Notes under the pieces: model-generated
The model's database searches: none
The model's input: only the letters and a program-made list of their open reading frames with translations
Told to the model about the DNA's origin: nothing
From: Thiohalocapsa sp963695445
Lineage (GTDB): Bacteria > Pseudomonadota > Gammaproteobacteria > Chromatiales > Chromatiaceae
Length of the DNA: 64,000 nucleotides
Reading direction: 5' to 3'
NCBI GenBank assembly: GCA_963695445.1
Contig: CAVOGV010000041.1
Span: forward strand, 27,006-91,005
Program-made: the position numbers and the translations under genes
Shown here: positions 17,238 through 25,958 of the stretch, piece after piece
How the letters are laid out: each line of letters begins with the position of its first letter
How positions within the stretch are numbered: position 1 is the first letter of the stretch

Positions 17238-18326
17238 GTGGTCAGATTGGAGCGGTTGCGGGTTGCGGGACTCCGGAATCTACAGGCAGTCGATCTGACC
17301 TTTCCTGATGGGACGATCTGGTTGGTTGGCCCTAATGGCGCGGGGAAGACCAGTCTGCTAGAAGCGGTGTATGTGTTGAGCCGAGGCAGCAGCTTTCGTG
17401 GTCGTCGCCATGGGCCACTGACGTCACGCGGTCAGGCGTGCACGCGGCTCGAGGCGCGCCTTCGGGATGACGAGCAGCACTGGGATCGACGCTGGTCGAG
17501 CGCGGAACAAGGGCAGGCGCAACCCACTGGACCTGGGTTTCTGGTTCGGCTTGTCGGTTCTTCGATGCATACCTTGTTGGAGGGTGATCCGACCTTACGA
17601 CGACGGTTCGTCGATTGGAACGTGTTCCACGTGGAACCTCAGTTTGCTGGTCTTCGCCAGCGATTCCGGCGGGTTGCGGCTCAGCGCAATGCGTGGCTTA
17701 AGGCTGGGGGCAGTGGTCGTGCGGTTTGGGACCAAGACTATGCTGCCGTGCTCACCCAGGTCGCGGAATCCCGGCAACGCTTTGTTGGGGCGCTCAGTAT
17801 CGCCTTTGTCGATGTCGCCGCCGAATTTCCGGCCTTTTCAGGCGTGGGGCTGGAGTGGCGGAGCGGGTTGTCAAACGGGCTCGATGTCGCGGCTTGGCTG
17901 AGCGAGCACCGCGTCGCCGACGTTGCGCGCGGTTATTCCTTTTTATCGCCTTCGCGCGCAGATTTTCATCTTGTGAAAGACGGGGTGCCTTGGGTCGGTT
18001 CTCGGGGGCAGAACAAGTTGGTCGGTATGTTGCTCCAACTGGCGGCGGATCAGGTCGTGTCGAGTGCGCTTGAGCGTCGGGCGGTGTGGCTGGTCGATGA
18101 TCCTGGCGCGGAACTCGATGTCGAGACTCAAGGTCAAGTGTTGCCGTTGCTCTACGCGGCTGCGGATCAGCTCATCGTGACTAGCCTCTCGGCGCCGCCA
18201 GCCGATGTGGCCTCGATCTGTTCGGTCAGAGTGTTCCACGTGGAACAAGGTAAGGTCGAGAGCCCGCGATCTAGCCTGACCGCACTCGACTGGTCCTGTT
18301 ACGCACCGCGTGCCCGAGGCCGCTAA
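17238..18326 (+). CDS. recF: DNA replication and repair protein RecF
   Basis: 362-aa SMC-like ATPase that helps load RecA at gaps. Visible are LERLRVAGLRNLQAVDL at the N-terminus, Walker A GPNGAGKTSLLEAV, the ABC-type signature region SRGQNKLVGMLLQLA (degenerate) and Walker B WLVDDPGAELD. The start lies 15 bases after dnaN. Two parS-like palindromes are embedded in the coding sequence and both encode VFHVE. Length is normal for the family. Confidence 0.96.
   Translation: MVRLERLRVAGLRNLQAVDLTFPDGTIWLVGPNGAGKTSLLEAVYVLSRGSSFRGRRHGPLTSRGQACTRLEARLRDDEQHWDRRWSSAEQGQAQPTGPGFLVRLVGSSMHTLLEGDPTLRRRFVDWNVFHVEPQFAGLRQRFRRVAAQRNAWLKAGGSGRAVWDQDYAAVLTQVAESRQRFVGALSIAFVDVAAEFPAFSGVGLEWRSGLSNGLDVAAWLSEHRVADVARGYSFLSPSRADFHLVKDGVPWVGSRGQNKLVGMLLQLAADQVVSSALERRAVWLVDDPGAELDVETQGQVLPLLYAAADQLIVTSLSAPPADVASICSVRVFHVEQGKVESPRSSLTALDWSCYAPRARGR
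17623..17638. promoter_or_regulatory. parS-like ParB-binding site 1
   Basis: TGTTCCACGTGGAACC contains the 14-bp perfect palindrome GTTCCACGTGGAAC, which I recall as the core of origin-proximal parS sites of Pseudomonas. It lies within recF and is translated as FHVE. parA/parB are not in the window but commonly lie beyond mnmG. Confidence 0.72.
18232..18247. promoter_or_regulatory. parS-like ParB-binding site 2
   Basis: TGTTCCACGTGGAACA is a perfect 16-bp palindrome, 609 bp downstream of site 1, near the 3' end of recF and again translated as VFHVE. Confidence 0.75.
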
Positions 18327-18371
18327 CTTGCCAACTCGCCTGTAACCGGCCGCTAGGCACCCCTTTCGCGG

Positions 18372-18377
18372 TATAAT
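18372..18377 (+). promoter_or_regulatory. Possible gyrB promoter -10 box
   Basis: TATAAT in the 207-bp recF-gyrB gap, 156 bases before the gyrB start. No convincing -35 hexamer sits 16-18 bases upstream. Confidence 0.35.
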
Positions 18378-18533
18378 CAAACGGTTGTCCGCTTTGGGCC
18401 AATACCCTGGGCCTCCTGCCGAGTTTCCCGCCGTTGCTGATGCAGCGCGCAAAGACCCATCAGCGGCATCCTCTTGCACCACGGCTGGATGAAGCAGTCG
18501 CAGTTCCCTTACAAAAGGACATCGATACTCCGC

Positions 18534-20939
18534 ATGACCTACGATTCCTCAAACATCAAAGTTCTTCGTGGCCTGGATGCAGTACGCAAGCGGCCGGGTA
18601 TGTATATCGGCGATACAGACGATGGAACGGGACTCCATCACATGGTCTTTGAGGTGGTCGACAATTCCATCGACGAGGCCTTGGCTGGATACTGTACTGA
18701 AATTACCGTCGTCATCCATGCGGACGGCTCTGTCACCGTCACCGACGATGGTCGCGGCATACCCGTCGACAATCACACCGAGGAGAATCGATCCGCGGCC
18801 GAGGTCATCATGACCGTGCTACATGCCGGCGGGAAATTCGACGACAACTCCTACAAGGTCTCGGGCGGTCTCCACGGCGTGGGCGTCTCCGTCGTCAACG
18901 CCCTGTCCGAGCATCTCCACCTCCGCATCGCTCGGGACGGTATTCAGTACGAACAGGAGTTCCGCCTTGGCGAACCACAATATCCGCTCAGGCCAGTCGG
19001 CGACGTTGCGGGAAGTGGTACGTCAATCCGGTTTAAGCCTTCGTCCGAGATCTTCACCGACCTGGAGTTTCATTTCGACATTCTAGTCAAGCGCCTGCGC
19101 GAACTGTCGTTCCTCAACTCTGGCGTGCGCATCAGAATCAAGGACGAACGGACGAGCCGCGATGCGACGTTCGAATACAAAGGCGGGATTCGGGCCTTCG
19201 TCGAGCACCTGAACCAGAACAAGTCGCCGATCCACCCCAATGTCTTTTACTTCAGCGCGGACCGGGCAGGCGTTACCGTTGAGGTGGCATTGCAATGGAA
19301 CGACTCCTACCAGGAATCGATCTACTGCTATACGAACAATATCCCGCAAAAGGACGGCGGCACCCATCTCGCTGGCTTCCGGGCCGGCCTGACTCGCACG
19401 CTCAATCAGTACATAGAGCGAGAGGCCCTTGATAAACACCAGAAGACGAAACCGGTGGGCGATGATGCCCGCGAAGGCCTAACTGCGGTCTTGTCAGTGA
19501 AGGTGCCGGACCCGAAGTTTTCGTCGCAGACCAAAGACAAGCTCGTCTCCTCCGAAGTCAAGCCGACAGTGGAGTCCCTACTTGCCGAGCACCTGTTCAT
19601 GTTCCTTGAGGAACATCCCGCGGATGCAAAGATCATTGCGAACAAGATGCTCGAGGCCGCTCGTGCGCGTGAAGCAGCACGCAAGGCCCGCGAAATGACG
19701 CGACGTAAAGGCGTGCTGGATGTCGCCGGCCTTCCCGGCAAACTCGCCGACTGCCAGGAAAAAGACCCCTCGCAATCCGAACTCTTCATCGTCGAGGGTG
19801 ACTCCGCCGGCGGCTCGGCCAAACAGGGCCGCGACCGCGCGTTCCAGGCCATCCTGCCCTTGAAGGGAAAGATCCTGAATGTCGAGAAGGCGCGCTTCGA
19901 CAAGATGTTGTCGTCCGCTGAAGTGGGTACGCTGATCACCGCGTTGGGCTGCGGCATCGGGCGCGAGGAATACAACCCCGATAAGCTGCGCTACCACCGC
20001 ATCATCATCATGACCGATGCTGACGTCGACGGCGCCCACATCCGTACCCTGTTGCTCACCTTCTTCTACCGACAGATGCCTGAGCTGGTGGACCGAGGCC
20101 ACGTCTACATTGCCCAACCACCGCTCTACAAGGTGAAGCGCGGAAAACAAGAGGACTACCTGCTCGATGACGTGGAGCTCGGCGCATCGTTGATCAAGGC
20201 AGCCACGGATGGGGCACGACTCTCCGTGGCCGCGGAAGCACCTCCGATGACCGATGTGGCGCTGGAAAGCCTGGTCCGGGATTATCAGATCTTTCGCGCG
20301 ATGATCACTCGCCTGTCGACGCGAAACGATCCCCTGTTCTTGGCGGAGTTAGTGAACGCGCCCCGTTTTACGGCGGAGCTTCGCACCGATCCCGACGCGT
20401 TCGAGCGATGGGCTGCGCCGTTGAGGGCGCGGCTGGCGATGATGAGCGGCCCTGCCGTCGACTACGCCATTCGCTACCAGTCCGCGGACGACGAACAAGC
20501 AGGGGGCATCGAACTGACGAAACTCGTGCATGGCATCCCAGAGACGCGTCATATCTCCTTTGATTTCTTCGACTCCGCCGACTACGGGCGCATCGCAGCC
20601 CTGGCAGAAAAGCTCGATGGGCTGCTGCAAGCCGGCGCGCAGGTCGGCCGTGGCGAGCGGGGGCAAGAGGTCGAGCGTTTCGAGCAGGCTTACGATTGGC
20701 TGATGTCGGAGGCGAAGCGCGGCTATCACATCCAGCGCTATAAGGGCTTGGGCGAGATGAACCCGGATCAGCTCTGGGATACCACGATGGACCCGACCAC
20801 TCGCAGGCTCCTTCGAGTGACCATCGAAGATGCGGTCGCCGCCGACCAAATCTTCACGACCCTTATGGGCGAGCATGTCGAGCCCCGGCGAGCGTTCATC
20901 GAGCGCAATGCCCTGGAGGCGGGAAATATCGACATTTAG
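18534..20939 (+). CDS. gyrB: DNA gyrase subunit B
   Basis: 801-aa ATPase subunit of gyrase, which introduces negative supercoils. ATG 18534 gives MTYDSSNIKVLRGLDAVRKR, the usual GyrB start; the in-frame upstream ATGs are not conserved. Motifs are the GHKL ATPase NxxDE (VVDNSIDEAL), DDGRGIPV and GGLHGVGVSVVNALS, then the TOPRIM domain with EGDSAGGSAKQGRDR and IIMTDADVDGAHIRTLLLTF. The roughly 165-residue gammaproteobacterial insertion is present, and the C-terminal YKGLGEMNPDQLWDTTMDP completes it. Confidence 0.98.
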   Translation: MTYDSSNIKVLRGLDAVRKRPGMYIGDTDDGTGLHHMVFEVVDNSIDEALAGYCTEITVVIHADGSVTVTDDGRGIPVDNHTEENRSAAEVIMTVLHAGGKFDDNSYKVSGGLHGVGVSVVNALSEHLHLRIARDGIQYEQEFRLGEPQYPLRPVGDVAGSGTSIRFKPSSEIFTDLEFHFDILVKRLRELSFLNSGVRIRIKDERTSRDATFEYKGGIRAFVEHLNQNKSPIHPNVFYFSADRAGVTVEVALQWNDSYQESIYCYTNNIPQKDGGTHLAGFRAGLTRTLNQYIEREALDKHQKTKPVGDDAREGLTAVLSVKVPDPKFSSQTKDKLVSSEVKPTVESLLAEHLFMFLEEHPADAKIIANKMLEAARAREAARKAREMTRRKGVLDVAGLPGKLADCQEKDPSQSELFIVEGDSAGGSAKQGRDRAFQAILPLKGKILNVEKARFDKMLSSAEVGTLITALGCGIGREEYNPDKLRYHRIIIMTDADVDGAHIRTLLLTFFYRQMPELVDRGHVYIAQPPLYKVKRGKQEDYLLDDVELGASLIKAATDGARLSVAAEAPPMTDVALESLVRDYQIFRAMITRLSTRNDPLFLAELVNAPRFTAELRTDPDAFERWAAPLRARLAMMSGPAVDYAIRYQSADDEQAGGIELTKLVHGIPETRHISFDFFDSADYGRIAALAEKLDGLLQAGAQVGRGERGQEVERFEQAYDWLMSEAKRGYHIQRYKGLGEMNPDQLWDTTMDPTTRRLLRVTIEDAVAADQIFTTLMGEHVEPRRAFIERNALEAGNIDI

Positions 20940-20981
20940 GCGGTTCGAAAGCGAACCAACGAATGCGACGTGTAACCCTCG

Positions 20982-21719
20982 CTACGATGCGGAAGTGGGG
21001 GTCGGCGTCTGCGGCAACGCGTCGACGGTTTCATCGATCCAAGCCTTGACGAGCGCGTTGATCTCTTTCGCTGACCGCCCAATTGGATCGATCGGAGGCC
21101 CAATCACCATGTCGATGCACCCCGGTATCTTTCGCAGAGCGCGTCGTTTCCAGAATACCCCCGCGTTATGAGCGATCGGTACGACCAGTGCGCCCGACTT
21201 TTGCGCGAGCAAGGCACCACCGATATTAAACGGTGCTGCGGCACCGACTGCCACCCGAGTTCCTTCGGGGAACACCAGTATGGACTGCCCCTGTTCGAGC
21301 TGTGCCATGCCTTCTTGCAAGAGTTGCCGCATCGCCTGTCGCCCCGCCTTGCGATCGATCGCAATCGGATGGAACGCGCGCAACGCGGAGCCAAAGAATG
21401 GCACACGCATCAATTCCTGTTTGAGCACCCAAGCCTGGGGTCGTGGAATGACGCTGGGCGCGGCGATGGTTTCCCACGCGGACTGATGCTTCGCCATCAA
21501 GATACAAGGCTCTGGCGGGAGATTCTCGATGCCTGACAGACGATAGTCGAGTCCGCATAAGCCCTTCAATGACCTCAGCAAGACGCGCGACCAACTCGCG
21601 GCTAGGTTCAGCAGCGACTGTCGCTCTACCATCCGACTCAGCAACATGATGGCGATGGAGTAGCCCACGACGGCAACCACGAGGACGAACAGAAACAGCA
21701 AGGAGCGAAGCGTTGTCAT
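20982..21719 (-). CDS. plsC: 1-acyl-sn-glycerol-3-phosphate acyltransferase (PlsC family)
   Basis: 245-aa inner-membrane acyltransferase acting on lysophosphatidic acid in phospholipid synthesis. It has an N-terminal membrane helix (LLFLFVLVVAVVGYSIAIML), the catalytic HX4E block KHQSAWET (His with Glu, a common variant of HX4D in this subgroup), the substrate-binding FPEGTRV motif and a VVPIAHNAG region. It starts 7 bases after gmhB in the same leftward operon, an association with gmhB seen in many gammaproteobacteria. Confidence 0.92.
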   Translation of the reverse strand: MTTLRSLLFLFVLVVAVVGYSIAIMLLSRMVERQSLLNLAASWSRVLLRSLKGLCGLDYRLSGIENLPPEPCILMAKHQSAWETIAAPSVIPRPQAWVLKQELMRVPFFGSALRAFHPIAIDRKAGRQAMRQLLQEGMAQLEQGQSILVFPEGTRVAVGAAAPFNIGGALLAQKSGALVVPIAHNAGVFWKRRALRKIPGCIDMVIGPPIDPIGRSAKEINALVKAWIDETVDALPQTPTPTSAS

Positions 21720-21725
21720 GAGGGG

Positions 21726-22262
21726 CTAAGGAAGGATGGCTGCGACTGCGGATTCCAGATCATCGACCACTAACACGCCGGCCAGATGCGCCGGGAGACG
21801 GGTGGCCGCGAGGCGCCCTTTGCCGGAGCGAACCAGAATGGGCCTTGCACCCACACTGGCGGCCGCCTCTAGGTCGCGCACCGAGTCCCCGACCACAGGG
21901 ACGTCCACGAGCGACACGCCAAAGCGCTTCGCCAGCGCTAACAACAGACCCGGTGCCGGTTTGCGGCACCCGCAGCCGGCGTCCGGGCCATGGGGGCAGA
22001 ACGCAATCGCGTCGATCCGACCGCCAACCGCGCCGACGCGCTCGACCATCAAACCGTGAATCCGATTCAGCATATCGATATCGAACAGTCCGCGGGCGAG
22101 GCCGGACTGATTAGTCGCAACCGCCACGGTCATGCCGGCGTTGGTTAATGAGGCAATGGCCTCGAGACTGCCAGAAATGGGAACCCATTCGGTGGGAGAC
22201 TTAATGTACGCATCGGAGTCTGCATTGATGACGCCATCGCGGTCGAGGATGACCAATTTCAT
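21726..22262 (-). CDS. gmhB: D-glycero-beta-D-manno-heptose-1,7-bisphosphate 7-phosphatase
   Basis: 178-aa HAD-superfamily phosphatase in ADP-heptose synthesis for the lipopolysaccharide inner core. The nucleophile motif is at the N-terminus (LVILDRDGVINAD). VATNQSGLARGLF is the family block. A zinc-binding CPHGPDAGCGCRKP cluster supplies the structural Cys/His ligands, and VGDSVRDLEAA carries the acidic motif. It lies between the MazG-like gene and plsC. Confidence 0.94.
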   Translation of the reverse strand: MKLVILDRDGVINADSDAYIKSPTEWVPISGSLEAIASLTNAGMTVAVATNQSGLARGLFDIDMLNRIHGLMVERVGAVGGRIDAIAFCPHGPDAGCGCRKPAPGLLLALAKRFGVSLVDVPVVGDSVRDLEAAASVGARPILVRSGKGRLAATRLPAHLAGVLVVDDLESAVAAILP

Positions 22263-22288
22263 CAGGTTGATCGCCCCCGTTGGTGCAT

Positions 22289-22627
22289 TTAACGATCCTC
22301 CCGGAACTCGGATACCCGTATCCGGCCGTTGACCATGCGTGACTCCCGGTCGTCCAGTCGCTGCATCTTGTCCCAGAACGCCGCCTTGAGATCAAACTTG
22401 CCAGCGATACCGGTCCCAATCAACAGGATCAGCAAATCTGCCACCTCCTCGGCCAGCTTCTCGCGAGATTTTCCCTTGGTCACGCATTCCGAGATCTCCC
22501 CCAACTCCTCCGCCATCAACGCGACGCGATAGACGAGCTCTTCGCCGCCGGTCTCAGCGAAGCGGTGCCGATGATGAAACGCCTGCACCGCGTCGAGCAT
22601 CGCATCGAAGGAATCGGGCGTCTTCAT
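22289..22627 (-). CDS. MazG-like nucleotide pyrophosphohydrolase
   Basis: 112-aa all-alpha NTP pyrophosphatase of the MazG-like superfamily. It shows the metal-binding EExxE (MAEELGEISE) and the second acidic EEVADLLILL motif. Such enzymes hydrolyse (d)NTPs, possibly house-cleaning damaged ones; the exact substrate is unknown. The first four bases overlap the glyS stop, so it belongs to the glyQ-glyS operon. Confidence 0.85.
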   Translation of the reverse strand: MKTPDSFDAMLDAVQAFHHRHRFAETGGEELVYRVALMAEELGEISECVTKGKSREKLAEEVADLLILLIGTGIAGKFDLKAAFWDKMQRLDDRESRMVNGRIRVSEFREDR

Positions 22628-24714
22628 GAGGCGGCGGCAGTCGACTGTAGGCGCGAGATATCGGCGACAGTCAGAAACAGGGTCGCGACCCCGCGCAAGA
22701 TGGCGATACGATTCGCCCGCAGCTGAGGATCATCTGCCATGACCATCACGGCGTCAAAGAAGCCATCGACATCGGTGCGCAATTCAGCCAGCGTGCGGAG
22801 AACGCCGGCATAGTCCTTTGCTGCCAGCAGCGGCTCGATCACGGACTGCATCGACTCGATACGTTGGGCCAAACGCTGCTCCGCCGGATCGATCAGGGCC
22901 GCCGAGACAATCGCGTTCGCACCCGCTTCCGACGGCGCCTTCTTCAGGATGTTACGGATGCGCTTGTTCGCCGCGGCCAGCGCGTCCGCGGCGTCGAGCT
23001 TCCGAAATTGCCCAACGGCAAGAATGCGTCGGTCGATATCGGCCGGAACTGTCGATCCTGTCGCAAGCACGGCATCAACGACATCGCCGCTGAGACCTCG
23101 GTCGCCATAATAGCCCGGCAGACGATCGGCAATGTACTCGAACACGGCATCGACTGCGCCGGCTGCGTCGATGGCCTCTCCGTAGCCGTTCGCGGCGGAC
23201 GTCAGCAGGGCCTTCAGGTCGAGCGGCAACGGCGTCTCGATCATGATGCGCAAAACACCGATGGCGGCGCGCCGCAGCCCGTAGGGGTCTTTAACTCCAG
23301 TAGGACGCTGACCGATCGCGAAGATCCCGATCAGGCTGTCGAGCTTGTCCGCTAGGGCCAAGGCGCGGCCACAGGGTGATTGCGGAAGGTGGTCTCCCGC
23401 GTGCCGAGGAAGATACTGCTCTTCCATTGCGGCAACGATACACGCATCCTCGCCGTCGTGTTGCGCGTAGTAGCGCCCCATGATGCCCTGCAGGCTAGCG
23501 AACTCGCCGACCATGAGCGTGACCAGATCGCACTTGCCGAGCAATGCAGCACGTTCCGCGAGGTCCGCATCGTAACCGAGTTCATCTGCGATCTCTCGCG
23601 CGAGGCTCCCAACCCGCTTGGCCTTGTCGAGGACGCTGCCAAGCTGATGCTGAAAGATGACCTCCCCGAGGGCCGGCTGGCGGTCCGCCAGGGGGCGCTT
23701 GCGATCCTGTTGCCAGAAGAACATGGCATCGGCGAAGCGCGGCCGGATCACACGCTCATTGCCCGCACGCACCAACTCCGGTTCCCGGCTCTCGATATTG
23801 CTGACGGTGATGAAGTACGGGAGCAGCGCCCCATCCTCACCGAAGACCGGAAAATACTTCTGATTCTTCTGCATGGTCTCGATCAGAACCTCGGGTGGGA
23901 TCTCGAGGAAGCGCTGATCGAAACGTCCCAACAGGGCTACCGGCCATTCGCACAGGGCGGCGACCTCGTCGAGCAACGCCTCCGGCATTGATGCGTGACC
24001 CTGTATCGATGCCGCGAGCTCGTTCACCTGTGCCGTGATCCGCTCACGCCTGCGCTCGAAACTCGGCTCCACGTAGGCCGAGCGCAAGGTCGCGACATAG
24101 GTCTCAGGCCACTCGATGATGACGCTGTCCGGATGATGGAATCGATGACCGCGTGAACGATTGCCAATCTCGACCCCGAGAACCTGCCCCGGCACGGTGT
24201 CGTGACCACACAGGACGCAGACCCAATGCAGCGGGCGAACGAACTCTTCGTCGCCGCTGCCCCAGCGCATGCGCTTGGGGATGGGGAGTTGCTCCAGTGC
24301 ATGGGTGATCAACAGGGGCAGCAGCGCAGTGATCGGCTGACCTTCGACCTGTTGGCGGTAGACGAGCCAAACTCCTTTTGGCGTCTCCTCCCGCGCCAGG
24401 TCCGAGACCTCGACACCGCAGGAGCGGGCAAATCCGCTCGCTGCCTTAGTCGGTGCGCCAGACCCGTCGAAGGCCGCGGCCAGTGCGGGACCTCGACGTA
24501 GGGTTTCCCGATCGGGTTGTCGCGGCGCGGCGTCCTGAACCAGTAGCGCAAGACGCCGCGGGGTGGCGAACAGCGATATCGGACCGTGCGTTAACTCGTG
24601 CTCCGCCAGTTGCCTGGAGATCCCGTCGCCAAATGCTTCCGAGAGTCGCTTCAGCGCCGTCGGTGGCAGCTCCTCGGTACCGATCTCGATGAGAAGATCT
24701 TGCTTCTGCTCCAC
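22624..24714 (-). CDS. glyS: Glycyl-tRNA synthetase beta subunit
   Basis: 696-aa beta subunit of the alpha2beta2 glycyl-tRNA synthetase. The conserved start DLLIEIGTEELPP is preceded by GTG at 24714 with a GAGG ribosome site, ten bases after glyQ. The open frame to 24798 overlaps glyQ and is not part of the protein. Further blocks include ATPRRLALLV, GHRFHHP, FLEIPPEVLIETMQKNQKYF and the HD-like region HDGEDACIVAAMEEQYLPRH. The anticodon-binding C-terminus is complete. Confidence 0.96.
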   Translation of the reverse strand: MEQKQDLLIEIGTEELPPTALKRLSEAFGDGISRQLAEHELTHGPISLFATPRRLALLVQDAAPRQPDRETLRRGPALAAAFDGSGAPTKAASGFARSCGVEVSDLAREETPKGVWLVYRQQVEGQPITALLPLLITHALEQLPIPKRMRWGSGDEEFVRPLHWVCVLCGHDTVPGQVLGVEIGNRSRGHRFHHPDSVIIEWPETYVATLRSAYVEPSFERRRERITAQVNELAASIQGHASMPEALLDEVAALCEWPVALLGRFDQRFLEIPPEVLIETMQKNQKYFPVFGEDGALLPYFITVSNIESREPELVRAGNERVIRPRFADAMFFWQQDRKRPLADRQPALGEVIFQHQLGSVLDKAKRVGSLAREIADELGYDADLAERAALLGKCDLVTLMVGEFASLQGIMGRYYAQHDGEDACIVAAMEEQYLPRHAGDHLPQSPCGRALALADKLDSLIGIFAIGQRPTGVKDPYGLRRAAIGVLRIMIETPLPLDLKALLTSAANGYGEAIDAAGAVDAVFEYIADRLPGYYGDRGLSGDVVDAVLATGSTVPADIDRRILAVGQFRKLDAADALAAANKRIRNILKKAPSEAGANAIVSAALIDPAEQRLAQRIESMQSVIEPLLAAKDYAGVLRTLAELRTDVDGFFDAVMVMADDPQLRANRIAILRGVATLFLTVADISRLQSTAAAS

Positions 24715-24724
24715 GCGATGAACC

Positions 24725-25666
24725 TCAGTGCTGCTGCAATAGTGGGAAGCCGAGTTGCTCCCGGCTTGCGTAATAGGTCTCGGCGACCGCCCGGGCAAGT
24801 GTCCGCACGCGCAGAATGAACCGCTGGCGTTCAGTCACAGAGATGGCGCCGCGCGCGTCGAGCAGGTTGAACAGATGCGATGCCTTCAGCACCTGCTCAT
24901 AGGCGGGCAGCGGAAGATCCCTTTCCACCAGCGCAATGCTTTGCCGCTCGCAGACGTCGAACTGTGCGAACAGCGCCTCGACGTCGGCGAGTTCGAAATT
25001 GTACGCCGACTGCTCACGCTCGTTTTGCAGGTAAACGTCGCCATAGGTGACAGGGCCCGCCGGCGTTTGCGTCCAAATTAGATCGAAAACGCTCTCGACC
25101 CCTTGCAGGTACATGCCGATGCGCTCGAGGCCATAGGTGATCTCACCGGTGACGGGACGGCACTCGAGCCCCCCCACTTGCTGGAAGTAGGTGAACTGGG
25201 TGACCTCCATGCCGTTCAGCCAGACCTCCCAGCCGAGCCCCCAGGCCCCGAGCGTTGGCGATTCCCAATTGTCTTCGACAAAGCGGATGTCGTGCACTAA
25301 GGGGTCGATGCCCAGCATCCGTAGCGAATCCAGATACAACTCCTGAATGTCCAACGGCGACGGTTTCAGCACGACCTGATACTGATAATAGTGTTGCAGC
25401 CGATTCGGATTCTCACCATATCGACCGTCGGTCGGACGCCGGGAAGGCTGCACGTAGGCGCAACTCCACGGCTCCGGACCAATCGCGCGCAGGAACGTCG
25501 CCGGATGGAAGGTGCCGGCGCCGACCTCCATATCGTAAGGCTGCATGATGACGCAGCCACGCTCTGCCCAGAACTGCTGCAGCCGGAGTATCAGGTCCTG
25601 AAAACTAAGCGGAGTCGTGGTCGAAGATGACAAAGCGAGCACCCAAGGGCCGTTCAAACCTCGCAT
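24725..25666 (-). CDS. glyQ: Glycyl-tRNA synthetase alpha subunit
   Basis: 313-aa catalytic subunit of the tetrameric glycyl-tRNA synthetase. Characteristic blocks are LSFQDLILRLQQFWAERGC, MQPYDMEVGAGTFHPATFLR, YVQPSRRPTDGRYGENPNRL and WEVWLNGMEVTQFTYFQQVG. I chose ATG 25666; a GTG at 25642 is an alternative, and the longer frame to 25843 is not conserved. It heads the leftward operon glyQ-glyS-mazG-like-gmhB-plsC. Confidence 0.95.
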   Translation of the reverse strand: MRGLNGPWVLALSSSTTTPLSFQDLILRLQQFWAERGCVIMQPYDMEVGAGTFHPATFLRAIGPEPWSCAYVQPSRRPTDGRYGENPNRLQHYYQYQVVLKPSPLDIQELYLDSLRMLGIDPLVHDIRFVEDNWESPTLGAWGLGWEVWLNGMEVTQFTYFQQVGGLECRPVTGEITYGLERIGMYLQGVESVFDLIWTQTPAGPVTYGDVYLQNEREQSAYNFELADVEALFAQFDVCERQSIALVERDLPLPAYEQVLKASHLFNLLDARGAISVTERQRFILRVRTLARAVAETYYASREQLGFPLLQQH

Positions 25667-25958
25667 TGTATCGGTATCGGCCGACACCCGCCCAGCCACG
25701 TCACAGGATTCCGCACTGCAAAAACGGCGGCACCATCGCCTGAAGGACTTTGCGTCTGCGATTCGGCTGCGCAAACATCCGTTGTGGTCGCCGTCGCGAT
25801 CGTGCATTGCTGCGACGGTCATCGTCCCGGCTCGCGGTCGCAAGGATCAATTGCCGCCTTGGGAGTAGCGGCAAACCCATCACCGTCAGGTCTTGCTCGG
25901 GGTATGGCGATATAATCGCGGTCGGCCATCGCCGCCGGCAACCAGACTGGTAAAAAAC

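Noticed and set aside
20941..20956. GGTTCG-AAAG-CGAACC hairpin after gyrB as a terminator
   Set aside because: Only six pairs and no T-run; too weak to call.
20982..21719. PlsC has HX4E instead of HX4D
   Set aside because: The KHQSxWET form is common in a large PlsC subgroup, so it is not an active-site loss.
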